Positions 52,360 through 63,100 of a stretch of 64,000 nt of DNA are shown here, piece by piece (the first letter of the stretch is position 1; every line of letters starts with the position of its first letter). Both the position numbers and the translations under genes were made by a program. The stretch is taken from positions 1 to 64,000 of the forward strand of contig JAFWYB010000027.1 of the NCBI GenBank assembly GCA_017517865.1, in the 5' to 3' direction. Source of the DNA: Clostridia bacterium (lineage in GTDB: Bacteria; Bacillota; Clostridia; Oscillospirales; Acutalibacteraceae). The notes below the pieces were generated by a model. The model was not told where the DNA came from. It made no database searches and saw only the letters and a list, made by a program, of their open reading frames with translations.

Positions 52360-53274
52360 TTAGTCAGTCAAGTGTCTCGGGGTTTCTGATATAGAACTTT
52401 GCAATTTGCTACGCTCTTTTTCGCGAATTCTGTCAGCAAATTCTCTTATCTTGCCTGTTATCCACATATACGCAGTAGTTCCTTCAGAATAATCGGCTTC
52501 TGCATACATATTTATACGACCATCTTTTCTCAACTGCTCAACTTGCTTAAAAGCTTTTTCATCATTATGCGGGTATATTGCAAATGTTGCTCCACCGCTT
52601 TTGTTTAGGGTAGAAAATGCAGGAACATCGCTAGGACCATCTGCTATATATATCATGTTTTCAAATCTAACTCTTCGCATTTCCTCTGGAAGTTTGGTAT
52701 TAACATCAACATTGTCAAGAACGCCAACGCCCTTGTTAATTTCAAACAATGCTCTTGTTTTGGTCGTATTATCAATCGTATAGCCTATTTCACTGATTAC
52801 CATTTCACCATCTTCATTAGGAGCTTCAATCAGTTCACAACCCCATATCCCGGAAACATATGGTGCTACTGCCGACCCTTTGATCATAGCAGTAAAGCCA
52901 GTGCTAACTATGTAATGTTCAACCCTAATATCATATTCTGTATATCTTGAATCTTCAGCAATCATTTTTTTAGTAATTTCCATAAGGGCAGGCAATCCAT
53001 TATAGAATTCCAATTCTGCACCTAATGTCGTTAACATTTTATTATTGAGACCAGAGAATTTCCCATTTTTGACATAATTTATGAAGTGATTCAAATAAAT
53101 CGTGTCCCGATTAACCCTAACACCCTGTTCTTTCAAATATTTTTCTGGTAACGCATTTACCTCTTTCCAGAAAGCATTCCCGTCAACTCCGTATTTTTTG
53201 AAAATTGGATCTTGCATATAGCTACCGATTAGCGTTTTATCAAAATCCCACACTACTGCAATTATATTAGACAT
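52360..53274 (-). CDS. HAD-family phosphatase
   Basis: A 304-residue HAD hydrolase. Motif I is VVWDFDKTL, motif II STGF, and motif IV IADGPSDVPAF. Long insert between motifs I and II (about 15-115). ATG 53274 has AAAGGAG ahead. It lies 27 bases after the nuclease-like gene and 14 before the GNAT-like gene. Substrate unknown; other conflict systems use HAD phosphatases to act on nucleotide or RNA ends. Confidence 0.85.
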   Translation of the reverse strand: MSNIIAVVWDFDKTLIGSYMQDPIFKKYGVDGNAFWKEVNALPEKYLKEQGVRVNRDTIYLNHFINYVKNGKFSGLNNKMLTTLGAELEFYNGLPALMEITKKMIAEDSRYTEYDIRVEHYIVSTGFTAMIKGSAVAPYVSGIWGCELIEAPNEDGEMVISEIGYTIDNTTKTRALFEINKGVGVLDNVDVNTKLPEEMRRVRFENMIYIADGPSDVPAFSTLNKSGGATFAIYPHNDEKAFKQVEQLRKDGRINMYAEADYSEGTTAYMWITGKIREFADRIREKERSKLQSSISETPRHLTD

Positions 53275-53300
53275 TATTAAACTCCTTTAAATTAAAATAA

Positions 53301-54707
53301 TTAAAGTTTCGATGCACTTAGCTTGCCATAAGATGCATCAACTATCATTATTTCTATATCATATGGTAGATTTAATTGCTTGATTTTTCTTTTGAAATCG
53401 GATGCTTTATTAAACTCCTCAGCTGTATATGTTATCAACATAAATATGCCCTTTTCAATTCCTTCTGCAAGCATATACTGAGGCAACTGTTTCTCCAAGC
53501 CGTTCCAATATCGTGTATTTCTTATGAGTTTTGTTTCAATTAAAATGCGCTTTGAATACCCTTGAGAGCACTTAAAATCGACCGGTCCACTCCCGGCATT
53601 ACTTTCCTTTGAAATATCAATGTCCAAGAATAAACAATAGCCCTTCATCACTCCAAAAAGCAATCTTTGCACAGCAGACTCTGGTTTTGGTTTGTCCCCT
53701 TCATTCCATAAAAGTTCATATCCCTTTTCATTTTCTATGTAACTTTTAAAAGATAAACATATGTCTTGGATACACTTCGCAAAACCTTCACTATCAATAA
53801 AAGAAAGAGGATTATTTTTAATGTACTCTTGCACCACATTAGAAGCCCAAATATATTTTCCTGTTGGGTCATTCTTAATATCATACGATTCATATCCTTG
53901 GCGTTCGACTTGTTCTTCATACAATCGAACCCATTGCGGATTATGTCTCGCAATTTCTATAATAGTAGCCTTATCCAACTGTTGTTTTAAAGAATAATTC
54001 AAGTCATTTCGAAGAGTCTCGTTCATATTATCCCAAATATAATCACCAAAACCTTCGTAGTTTATCGATGGTAAATCATTTAAAAATCTTTGTGGCACCA
54101 ATAATACAGCACGTTTTTTATACTTATTCCACGGTAGCATGATATTTCCATCAATCCAACGCAAATTTTCAAAATCGAACCTTATATGCGGCATTTTAAT
54201 TGAAACCATAGGGATGTTATACTGCTTGCAAATTTCTTGTGTGTATAATATCAATTCTTCTTTTAAAATATTACAAGTGATATCACTAATCCGATCACAC
54301 CCAATACCTTCTTCAAAAATACCAATTTCTTCAAAGTGCTTATATTCCATTAGTCCTTGATCAATTGACCTGTATATTGCACATATCATTTGTTTGCAAA
54401 AATGGCGAGATGCTCCAGCTCCAGTATTGGTGTTTGAATAACCAAGTCCTAGTTCATTTATTTCGGGGAACAACAGCATAGATTCTAACTTTTTGTATGA
54501 AATGGTTTTAGAATCTCTGTTTGCATTTGCAGCCAGAATAAACGCTTGGTTAAAAAATCTCAACATCTTTTCAAACGAATTCGAAAAGAATCCTTCTGTC
54601 TCTTCGAAAACCGCAAAAGGATCCACGAACAACTCGGTATCAGCAATCAAAATAGGGTCAAAACAATCTGTTTCTTGGATTTTTTCATATTCATTGCTAA
54701 ATCTCAT
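53301..54707 (-). CDS. PD-(D/E)XK-like nuclease candidate
   Basis: A 468-residue protein of unknown family. The C-terminal third has a PD-(D/E)XK core: GSGPVDFKC with the metal-binding Asp, then ILIETKL with the E-x-K pair, followed by a helix and ILMLITYT-type strand (GIFMLITYT). The N-terminal 300 residues are new to me. It heads the run HAD/GNAT/ASCH, and could be the effector of the group. Low GC marks it as acquired. Confidence 0.7.
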   Translation of the reverse strand: MRFSNEYEKIQETDCFDPILIADTELFVDPFAVFEETEGFFSNSFEKMLRFFNQAFILAANANRDSKTISYKKLESMLLFPEINELGLGYSNTNTGAGASRHFCKQMICAIYRSIDQGLMEYKHFEEIGIFEEGIGCDRISDITCNILKEELILYTQEICKQYNIPMVSIKMPHIRFDFENLRWIDGNIMLPWNKYKKRAVLLVPQRFLNDLPSINYEGFGDYIWDNMNETLRNDLNYSLKQQLDKATIIEIARHNPQWVRLYEEQVERQGYESYDIKNDPTGKYIWASNVVQEYIKNNPLSFIDSEGFAKCIQDICLSFKSYIENEKGYELLWNEGDKPKPESAVQRLLFGVMKGYCLFLDIDISKESNAGSGPVDFKCSQGYSKRILIETKLIRNTRYWNGLEKQLPQYMLAEGIEKGIFMLITYTAEEFNKASDFKRKIKQLNLPYDIEIMIVDASYGKLSASKL

Positions 54708-54746
54708 AACCCCTCACACTTTCTCCTATACTTCTCCACATCAAAT

Positions 54747-55172
54747 CTATATCAAAACTCCATCACAATGATCTACTTCATGCTGAATGATCTGTGCCGT
54801 CCAACCAGTGTAGGTCTTGATGCGGGTTTGCATATCTAAGGTCTGATACTTGACCTTGATGGATCTATAGCGCTTGCACGGTCGCGGACCACCGAGAAGT
54901 GACAGACAGCTTTCCTCGGTGTTGTATGCTCCGCCTTTTTTGATAATTTCGGGATTGAGCATCACCGTGTATGTAGGAGCTCGTCCGCTATCGTCGAGAA
55001 AGGCGATGATGCGCTTGTTGACTCCAATCATATTCGCTGCCATACCTACACAGCTATCCTTGTGCGCCATCAGCGTATCAAGCAAGTCCTGGGCGACCTG
55101 TAGATCATCTTTTGTCGCGATCTCCGACTTCCCCGCAAGGAATATTGGATCGTGCAATATTTCCTTTATCAT
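54747..55172 (-). CDS. Stand-alone peptide deformylase
   Basis: A 141-residue peptide deformylase, which removes the formyl group from new proteins. All three motifs are present in form: GMAANMIGV (motif I variant), EESCLSLLGG (motif II, Cys ligand) and QHEVDHCDG (motif III, the HExxH-type His pair). Housekeeping def usually sits with fmt. Here it lies between a nuclease-like gene and the ABC-3C module. Motif I lacks the usual Gln (Met-Ile instead), so activity may be altered. Confidence 0.88.
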   Translation of the reverse strand: MIKEILHDPIFLAGKSEIATKDDLQVAQDLLDTLMAHKDSCVGMAANMIGVNKRIIAFLDDSGRAPTYTVMLNPEIIKKGGAYNTEESCLSLLGGPRPCKRYRSIKVKYQTLDMQTRIKTYTGWTAQIIQHEVDHCDGVLI

Positions 55173-55206
55173 AACAACACTCTATCCATTCTCCTTATAT
55201 AACAAC

Positions 55207-57135
55207 TTAACGATTAGTTCCATCGTTAATCCAATCGTTGGGTATTAAACTTTCATCTCGAGACAACCACGACGCAATAGTATGGTTATGGAATTCATCA
55301 TCATCAAGATCCGCATGGTCAACAATAATAACTTGGAGTTCCCCATTAAATTCACGAACACGTTCAGCAATGAAACGATATATTTTACTTACTTCTTCCC
55401 AATCGGTTCGCTGCTCATCTGTTTCCGAAGGAAAATAAACTTGAGATGGTTGATCAATAAAAATAAACCTAGGTACAGGTCGCTTGTTTTGCACAAAAAA
55501 TTTATGAAGAGCAAAATATGTTATTAAATGAACACCTACCCAGTTCGAACCACTTCCCAACTGTTTCAACGGGACAGGCCGATCGAACTTATCAACCACA
55601 ACCGTCGCCTTATTGAGATCCAATCTATATGGGCAATTACTATGTTCCAATTCCAGTTCTTTTGCCCAAGCACTCATATCTACTTGCATACGTGATAATA
55701 CGGATTGCTTGCGATCTTCGATCATTTCAGTGCTTAACAATTCTTCGATTTCATCGAGTCTTGCTTGAATCTGTTCAATTTCTCGTGTTCTTTGCTCGGA
55801 CTCAAAATCATTACATGCACTTTCCAGCCACAAACTAATACGCCCAACAACTTTCGCACGTCTAGCATTTAAATCCCGAATTTGATTAGCTTCAGCTTGT
55901 TGTTCATACAATCCATCAATTTCAGCCTTTAATCTATCGGACGTTTCCTTTTTCTGCTGTTTGTTGTGTTGAAGAGAATCAATATAACTTATCAATTTTG
56001 GATGCTCTCTAGAAACATTCTCTATTGTTTGATTAAGATCAACAATCGCTTGTTTCATTGCTTCAACCCCTGGTAAAGGATGTTCAAGCACACCTGAACA
56101 CAGAGGACAACATACAGGATTGAAATCCAGTGCATCGAACAAACCAATAGACTCAAGTCTCACCTTCTGATGCCTGGCCTCAGAAGTATAGTCATTGGTT
56201 ACAAGTAAAAAACGCTTTGCTTCTTCCAGTTTATAATCGAGATCATCGATTTCGCTATCAACTTGACTTAACGACGCTTGCAAGGCGCTAATTCGATCCA
56301 TACACGACACAGGCACACTATTAGAAGTCCACTGAACAACATCACTTAATAATCGACATACAGCATGGTAGTCTGTCAAATCTACGGAAATTGTTTCATC
56401 AAGAAGACCTACACCTCTAGCTTCCGAAATCAGCTTTACTGCACGCTCAGTGCCACCACCTACAAGTGCTCTGCTTTCCTCTAATTTCCTTTTTTCTAGA
56501 ACTAATTTCCGTTTTAAAAGACCGCGTTCATTTTCAAGCAACAAAGCCTGTTCACTCACGACGCCTAAGAAATACGGTAAGGTATCCTTAATCGACTGTG
56601 TAATAAAATCTTCGGCTTGGCGATGAAATAGAAAGTTCTTTGCGGCAATTTCATCCTGACTTTGAAAACAATAAAACAACGCATGTCGAATGTTTGCAGA
56701 CAATGGAGACCTGCTCTCGTTTTCTGCTGGTTTATGTAAGTTTTCAGATATACCCATTCTAGATGACAGTATTTCTTCTACGTTACCTATATTTGCATTG
56801 ATTGTAAAATCGCAGCTCGAAGGACTTTCTATATTTTCCCCGATTTCTATGTGGCATGCACTCGTAGTTTGCTGTCCTAAATCTGGATTCTTTCTAGCCA
56901 CAAAAATACGTTCCTTGCCTAATTGTAACAAAAGCCCATACCATGAAACCGTTTCACGAACCACTCCGTCCGCAATATTACATGAGTTACCGCCAAGGCA
57001 ATAATCAATAATATCTCCAACAGCAGTTTTGCCCGACTTCGACCTCCCTGTAATAATATTCACTGAACCAATAGAAAAAGGTAATTTTCTTACTTTTCCG
57101 TTATATCCATAAAGAACCATTTCTATAATTTGCAT
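55207..57135 (-). CDS. ABC-3C ATPase (DUF3732, Rad50-like)
   Basis: A 642-residue SMC/Rad50-like ABC ATPase. Walker A is GRSKSGKTA (about 30-38), the signature loop LKQLGSGSNWVG (about 535), Walker B RFIFIDQPSQ (about 565), and the H-loop IIVDHAD (about 610). A coiled-coil arm carries a CCPLC hook (about 343), like the Rad50 zinc hook. This is the DUF3732 ATPase of the ABC-3C class of conflict systems. Its start overlaps the middle-component stop by one base (TAATG). Confidence 0.92.
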   Translation of the reverse strand: MQIIEMVLYGYNGKVRKLPFSIGSVNIITGRSKSGKTAVGDIIDYCLGGNSCNIADGVVRETVSWYGLLLQLGKERIFVARKNPDLGQQTTSACHIEIGENIESPSSCDFTINANIGNVEEILSSRMGISENLHKPAENESRSPLSANIRHALFYCFQSQDEIAAKNFLFHRQAEDFITQSIKDTLPYFLGVVSEQALLLENERGLLKRKLVLEKRKLEESRALVGGGTERAVKLISEARGVGLLDETISVDLTDYHAVCRLLSDVVQWTSNSVPVSCMDRISALQASLSQVDSEIDDLDYKLEEAKRFLLVTNDYTSEARHQKVRLESIGLFDALDFNPVCCPLCSGVLEHPLPGVEAMKQAIVDLNQTIENVSREHPKLISYIDSLQHNKQQKKETSDRLKAEIDGLYEQQAEANQIRDLNARRAKVVGRISLWLESACNDFESEQRTREIEQIQARLDEIEELLSTEMIEDRKQSVLSRMQVDMSAWAKELELEHSNCPYRLDLNKATVVVDKFDRPVPLKQLGSGSNWVGVHLITYFALHKFFVQNKRPVPRFIFIDQPSQVYFPSETDEQRTDWEEVSKIYRFIAERVREFNGELQVIIVDHADLDDDEFHNHTIASWLSRDESLIPNDWINDGTNR

Positions 57136-57626
57136 TACGGACGCACCCCCAAACTAATGTAAATTGTTGTAACACTTTCTGCACCAACAAACCATCTGGC
57201 TACATGTTCGCATTTTTTGATGCACTCGATTATTTCTTGATCTAAATACTTTGTTTTACTAATACGCGGACTTCCTTTCACTATGCCAAGCATACCATTA
57301 GAATCCAACTCTACAACTCCAGTTTGAAGAAGTAATTCAATCGCTTCGTTTGTAATGGGAACCAACTCTTTTGCTCTATTAGCATATCCAATCAGTATTT
57401 CCTGATTATTTTGTATCCATTGTAATAAATGAGTACGACTACTTATTTTTTCTCGTGTGGGTTTATGTAATACTAGTGGCAACACCAAATAAGCACAAGC
57501 AAAAGGAAAATGAGATTGACCCTTTTGTTCGTATTCTTTTATAGTAACATACAACAAACGAGCACAAAAAGCAGGATTTAGCAAATAGGCTACTTCACGT
57601 ATTCGTTCATTCCATTGTTTCATCAT
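57135..57626 (-). CDS. ABC-3C middle component
   Basis: A 163-residue winged-HTH-like protein that links ATPase and effector in ABC-3C systems. Features typical of the class are the helical start (REVAYLLNPAFCARLLYVTI), PLVLHKPTREKI, and a C-terminal end with GVVELDSNGML and ARWFVGA. It overlaps the effector gene's end by 20 bases and the ATPase gene by one. Confidence 0.88.
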   Translation of the reverse strand: MMKQWNERIREVAYLLNPAFCARLLYVTIKEYEQKGQSHFPFACAYLVLPLVLHKPTREKISSRTHLLQWIQNNQEILIGYANRAKELVPITNEAIELLLQTGVVELDSNGMLGIVKGSPRISKTKYLDQEIIECIKKCEHVARWFVGAESVTTIYISLGVRP

Positions 57627-58818
57627 CTGATGCCTCCTGTGAAGTTGTTAACTCGTCTAATTTCTCTTTAAAATCAATATGCCATCCGATTCTTTTTTGA
57701 TCCGACAAAATATGATAACTTCCCCTCATTACAAACGGAGCATCAACTCTCGGACGAATTTTAATATCTTTATCCCCAATGTTTCGATATAGCAATCGCC
57801 CTTCTTCTGCCTTTTTATCTTCCGATATAGATTCTCCAAGTGATGATACCGTATCTTCCATAAACCCAAATTGATGTTCCCATTCATCAATCAATCTAGA
57901 TTCATACTCCTCCAGTTCTCTCAAAAATAGCACTTCGTTTCTAATCCAACTTGAACGATGAGAAAATGCTTTATAGTAATCTCTTGATGCGCTTCTCATT
58001 CCATGAGTTCCTATTCCAATCCATTCCAATTGTTTGCGAAAAACTGCTTCTTCGGTGTAATTATTTTCGTTATTCGGATCACGGGAATCTATTTCATCGA
58101 TGGGGAGATTATCGTCTGCATATTGTTGACTTATCGACACAATAACAGATCGCAATTGTTGTTGAGAAATATAAACAGGATCCTCCGAGCACAATGCTGT
58201 TATTGCTTGGCGATACCACCATCCCTCTATACGATCGCAAATTTGCTGTTCAAACTTAGGTATACAAGCATAACGAACCGCTTTGTGTAACTCGTTAGAA
58301 GCATCAACTATATTGCTAGCACCATCTACGACATATATCTTTCTCAATAATTTTTTTGCACCATCTTCTCCAAGGCTTATAAACGAACTATAGTAATCTC
58401 CGTGTGCTTGATTGCTTGATGTTGTAGCCACTTGTTTCAATAGATTGTAAGCAGAATCAACATCTCGATTATCCCGTTTTAAAAACGCAGTAGCAGACCC
58501 CTCAGGTGATATTGCTGTTGTGACGAGCAAAAAGTCGGTGTCATTCAAAAGTCTACCATTACTACCACAAGCATCAATCCAAACTTTTAACGTCCTCCAA
58601 AGATCCGTGCTTGCATCACTTAAACTACCTTGTTTCCCAATATGATGCTTTAACTGGATCATTAATTTGGGGTCTTCGTCATCGCTAAAAGCAACATCAT
58701 CATATTTTTCTATGCTAATTTGATACCTTTCATTTTCCGCTTTAAGTAAAAGAATAAGTGCATATCTTACTTGATATAAATATCCAAGCATTTGCTCAGA
58801 CGCTTGATGTCGATCCAC
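57607..58818 (-). CDS. ABC-3C effector with restriction-nuclease-type N-domain
   Basis: A 403-residue third component. The N-terminus (about 10-90) has the pattern of DUF4297/dsDNA-nuclease restriction-like domains: LGYLYQVRYALILLL, ISIEKYDDVAF, then LMIQLKHH with the Gln-x-Lys site. The C-terminal half (about 220-400) matches the ABC-3C C-terminal region (AVFRKQLEWIGIG; HMRSASRDYYKAF-like; RRxWIRNEV-like WIRNEVLF). Start GTG 58818 follows AAGGTGGTG by 6 bases, as seen for the TTG start at 52345. First gene of the operon. Confidence 0.88.
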   Translation of the reverse strand: MDRHQASEQMLGYLYQVRYALILLLKAENERYQISIEKYDDVAFSDDEDPKLMIQLKHHIGKQGSLSDASTDLWRTLKVWIDACGSNGRLLNDTDFLLVTTAISPEGSATAFLKRDNRDVDSAYNLLKQVATTSSNQAHGDYYSSFISLGEDGAKKLLRKIYVVDGASNIVDASNELHKAVRYACIPKFEQQICDRIEGWWYRQAITALCSEDPVYISQQQLRSVIVSISQQYADDNLPIDEIDSRDPNNENNYTEEAVFRKQLEWIGIGTHGMRSASRDYYKAFSHRSSWIRNEVLFLRELEEYESRLIDEWEHQFGFMEDTVSSLGESISEDKKAEEGRLLYRNIGDKDIKIRPRVDAPFVMRGSYHILSDQKRIGWHIDFKEKLDELTTSQEASDDETME

Positions 58819-59042
58819 AATCTTCACCACCTTACAACAAATAATTTGAAAATCCCTCTAAATAACATCGATAATACCACATTACCGTTTTTAAAATGCA
58901 AGTTAAACCCAAACGAATCAACTTTAGCGTTTTCATATTCAAGCTGGTGGAGCTCAAAGTTAAACACAGCCTTTCCTTTATGTGCGATTCTGCGATGAGC
59001 GGTACACAAAAGCATGATAATCATTTGAATAATAATTTTCGT

Positions 59043-59600
59043 TTAGTCCATTAATGATGCAATATTATCTTTTTTCCGCATACGATAAGTGTTTGCATAT
59101 TCACATTTCCAAGCATTATTATCATCCCTATGCATTTGACAAGCAAACCCATACGTGTTGGTCTTCTTTTCTAAAGCAAAAAAAGATTCAAAAAGAATTT
59201 GTTTACAATTAAGCAACTTCTTTACTTCTTCTTCAGTTCGAAAATAATAGCGAGCGCCGATAACCAACTCACCTTTTTGATTGATTTTAGACAGCGAAGC
59301 TTCATTCGTATACTTCATAGGTTTTATCAATGTTTTTTTATCAGTGAGCAAACGAAAACATTTAGTATATACTTTAGGATATGCTATCCCTTTATATCCG
59401 GTAAAACCTATCTCAAAATCCAAAACTCCTAGCCCATAGTCATTGCGATTCAAGCAATTATACGATAGTTCGTCAAAAGAAGACCAAAGCCGGTTATCTG
59501 AAAAATAATGTATTGCACAACTAGAAATAACCAGTTCATCAATCTTTTTATTCTCTTTGGGAATAAAAGTTGGAGAAAACTCAAACCCAATGTCAAACAT
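59043..59600 (-). CDS. Hypothetical protein downstream of the NUDIX gene
   Basis: A 185-residue protein of unknown family. The N-terminal part is acidic and beta-rich (DIGFEFSPTFIPKE, LDFEIGFTGYKG); the C-terminal part has CQMHRDDNNAWKCEYANTY with Cys/His residues. Start ATG 59600 with AAGGAG ahead overlaps the NUDIX gene end by 8 bases, so it is the third gene of the helicase operon. The 212 bases between 58831 and 59042 hold no gene. Confidence 0.65.
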   Translation of the reverse strand: MFDIGFEFSPTFIPKENKKIDELVISSCAIHYFSDNRLWSSFDELSYNCLNRNDYGLGVLDFEIGFTGYKGIAYPKVYTKCFRLLTDKKTLIKPMKYTNEASLSKINQKGELVIGARYYFRTEEEVKKLLNCKQILFESFFALEKKTNTYGFACQMHRDDNNAWKCEYANTYRMRKKDNIASLMD

Positions 59601-60147
59601 TTTCAATCTCCTTTTTTGTTTTTATTTTCTTTATTATTTCTTCATCCGCCGGGCAAAACTCGTAGTTCGGTATCTCGCTCGGTGTGATCCATTGGATATC
59701 GTTATGCTCCAACTTCTGCGGAACACCATCGGCGATAGTGGCGTTGAACAGTGTCAGATGCACTGTCAGGTCGGGATATTCGTGGACTACGTCCATAAAC
59801 ACATCACCAACAGATACCGTAACAGCTAATTCTTCCCGACATTCGCGAATAAGCGCCTGCTCTTTTGTTTCGCCCGTCTCAACTTTGCCTCCAACGAACT
59901 CCCAAAGAAGTCCTCTCGCCTTGTGTGCGGGACGCTGGCAGATCATAAATTTATCGTTATCCCATATTAATGCGGCTACTACCGGTACAATCGGCTTCTT
60001 TTGATTGTAATACCTTTTGGCCATCTCTTCAGTGTATTCAATTCCCGCTTTTCTTAATTGCTTTTCATAATCGGACATATATGGATCTCTATCCACATTG
60101 TTTTTACAGATTTCAGCGATAACTTTTATAAAATCAAAGTTATTCAT
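59593..60147 (-). CDS. NUDIX hydrolase
   Basis: A 184-residue NUDIX protein. The box GGKVETGETKEQALIRECRE, then EELAV, is complete. The N-terminal 45 residues are an extra helical part (VIAEICKNNVDRDPYMSDYE) that binds something other than the usual MutT core. WEFVGGK and CQRPAHKARG point to MutT-like nucleotide use. Start overlaps the helicase stop by one base (TAATG), so they are coupled. Confidence 0.92.
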   Translation of the reverse strand: MNNFDFIKVIAEICKNNVDRDPYMSDYEKQLRKAGIEYTEEMAKRYYNQKKPIVPVVAALIWDNDKFMICQRPAHKARGLLWEFVGGKVETGETKEQALIRECREELAVTVSVGDVFMDVVHEYPDLTVHLTLFNATIADGVPQKLEHNDIQWITPSEIPNYEFCPADEEIIKKIKTKKEIENV

Positions 60148-63100
60148 TATACTACCACCAATTTATTCGTCTTCTTCAGATATTTCGCCGGGATGGGTTC
60201 ATCCAACTTCCATGTGATATTCATAGGCCTGGAGCCATTATGTGACACATAATTTGCTGTACCAAGATAGGTGTACGGCGCTGTATTCCCGTATACATCG
60301 TTCTTAAATTCACGCACAAACAAAAGTACCTTGCTGCCGTTTTTGCGATGATTGATGTATCGCTGACCAACTTTACCTTCTGCGTTGGTCGTGCTCTGGC
60401 TCTGCCAATGGAACAGTGTTTCGTTAATGGAATAATCCTTATACATTGTTGTCGGTGAGTAATCTTTATCAGACTTGTTAAGCGTAATAAAGAACACATC
60501 AATTCCTTTTTCGGGAAGCCACTTTACACCTTCACGAACAGTATTAGGTTTCATGAAATCCATCGCCACAAGCAACTGGTCACGAGTATAGGTACAATGC
60601 AAATCCAACGGACAATCAAAACCAAGATCCACCGGCGCATCGATAAAGTCGATGTGATTATAGTTGTATTCAAGCAATGCAATCAATTCCGAAAGCATCA
60701 CAGGACTATCCGAAAGTGAACGGAAGTTTTCAAGCACCTCGTCTGCATCCCAATCCTCAATCGCCTTGCCCCAAACGGTAATATAAAACATCTGTAACAT
60801 GCGTTTTTCCTGATCGGAAAGCTTTGTGAAGTCGAGCTTATCAATGTCCTTCAGAACACGCAGCATAAATATAATCCAACGCCTTGAATCCGCCGAAGCA
60901 AAACGTCCAAACGCCTTCGACAAGACATCTTCTATCGGTTCCTCAAAGTTGTCGATCATATCTGCACGCGCACATAGACGTGAGAACGAATCAAACTTAT
61001 AGATTGACCGAGGATCAATTCTATAGTGATCAAGAAAGATCTCAAGAGTAAGCTTCAGACCAGTATCCTCTTCAAAAGTTGCAATACGTGCAACAAGTCC
61101 CGCGCTGTTTCCGTAAGACGCGCGAATGTTATCAAGAATATATCTTGCCGCTTTCTTTTCAAGCTGAATATAGCACCCCTTGGGAAGTGAAACGAAACCG
61201 TCTTTGATTTCACGGGTTACACCACGTGTTGCGTTGGAAAGAAGCGACGCAAACTTATCTTCAAAATTATATTTTTTATTTGCCTGGCCGATGAAATCGA
61301 GAACGGTCAGGCATTCTTTATCCTCGGATAAACGCAGACCACGTCCAAGCTGCTGCAAGAATACCGTCAGAGACTCGGTCGGGCGCAAAAACAGAACAGT
61401 GTTGACTTCAGGGATGTCCACACCTTCGTTATAGATATCAACGACGAAAATGAAGCGTACCTCACCCTTTACGAGCCGTGCTTTGGCCTCTTTTCTTTCT
61501 TCGTCCGGCGAATGTCCGGTCAAGAACATCGATGGGATTCCACGCTCATTGAAATAATTCGACATGAATTCTGCGTGTTCAATAGTTACGCAGAAGCCGA
61601 GGCCTTTTACATCGTCGATATCGGTTACATATTTAAGTAACGAAGAAACCACCAAATCGGCGCGACGATTTGCCAACATACCGCTCAGCGTATAAATGCG
61701 AGAAAGCTCTTCCTTATCGTAACCACCGGCTGCCCACTTCAAATTGTCAAGGTCGATATTGTCGGTAACGCCGAAATATTGGAACGGACAAAGGAGTTTA
61801 CGATCGATGGCTTCAGGCAAACGGATCTCGGCAGCAATTCGGTTATTGAAGTATGGCAAAATGCTCTTGCCATCCATACGTTCAGGTGTTGCCGTCAAAC
61901 CGAGAAGGATCTGCGGTTTGTAATATGAAAGCAGTTTTTGATATGTAGGAGCTGCTGCATGGTGAAACTCGTCCACAATAATGTAGTCGTAAAACTCCGG
62001 CGTTGTCTTTTCGGTAAACGCCTGCGAGTTGAAGGTTTGAATTGAGATAAAAAGATTATCAATACTCTCAGGTTTATAGCTACCCACAAACATCTCACCG
62101 AAGTTAGCATCCTTCAATACAGCGCGGAAAGTGTACATACTCTGTTTGAGAATTTCCTCGCGGTGCGCCACAAACAGCAGACGGCAAGGCTTATCCGGAT
62201 TTTGCTTGCGGAAGCGTTTGTAATCAAGCGCAGAGATAACCGTTTTGCCCGTACCAGTCGCCGCAACAACGAGATTACGATTATAACCACGCACCTTACG
62301 TTCTGCTTCCAGCTTATCGAGGATTTCCTGTTGATAGGAATACGGAGCGATGTCTATTGTGTACACTTCGGCATTGTTGCTGTCAAAGTATTTCTCCGCC
62401 TTCAGAGCGCGAGCGAGGCGCTCCTTTTGTTCCTCGTTGTAGTATTCAAATTCGTTGGAATTCCAATAACTTTCGAAGGTTGCTGCAATTTTATCGATGG
62501 TTTCGGGTAGATCCTTCTTTGTGACTTTTACATTCCATTCAAGGCCACTTGATATAGCCGCATTGGAAAGGTTAGACGAGCCAACGTAAGCAGTGGTAAA
62601 TCCGGTATCACGATAGAAAACGTATGTCTTTGCATGAAGACGAGTGCGTTTTGTATCGTAACTGACTTTGATTTTGGTGTTGGAAAGTTTGCGCAGCTCT
62701 TCGATTGCCTTCACATCAGTCGCACCCATATACGAGGTGGTTATAATGCGAAGCTCTCCACCATTTTGCGCAAAGGTAGTAAGCTCATCCATAATCAGGC
62801 GTAGACCACTCCACTTGATAAAGGACACCAGCATATCAATACGATTACAGGAAACGATCTCCTTCTTGAGCTCGGTGTACATCTGAGGTTCATGGATTGC
62901 GCCTGTAAACAACGAGCTTTGCGCAATAGAAGTTTCGGGACGGATAAGCTGCGCCTTTTCATCAAGCGCAAGGATGCTGTTCTTCTTATCAAAAAGCGCC
63001 AAAAGCTGCTCAGCACGCTCCGCAACTGACATTTCGTCAAAACCATTTTCTTTTGTTTCGTTGATAATAGTAGAAATAATGCGATTAGCAAGCGCCACCT

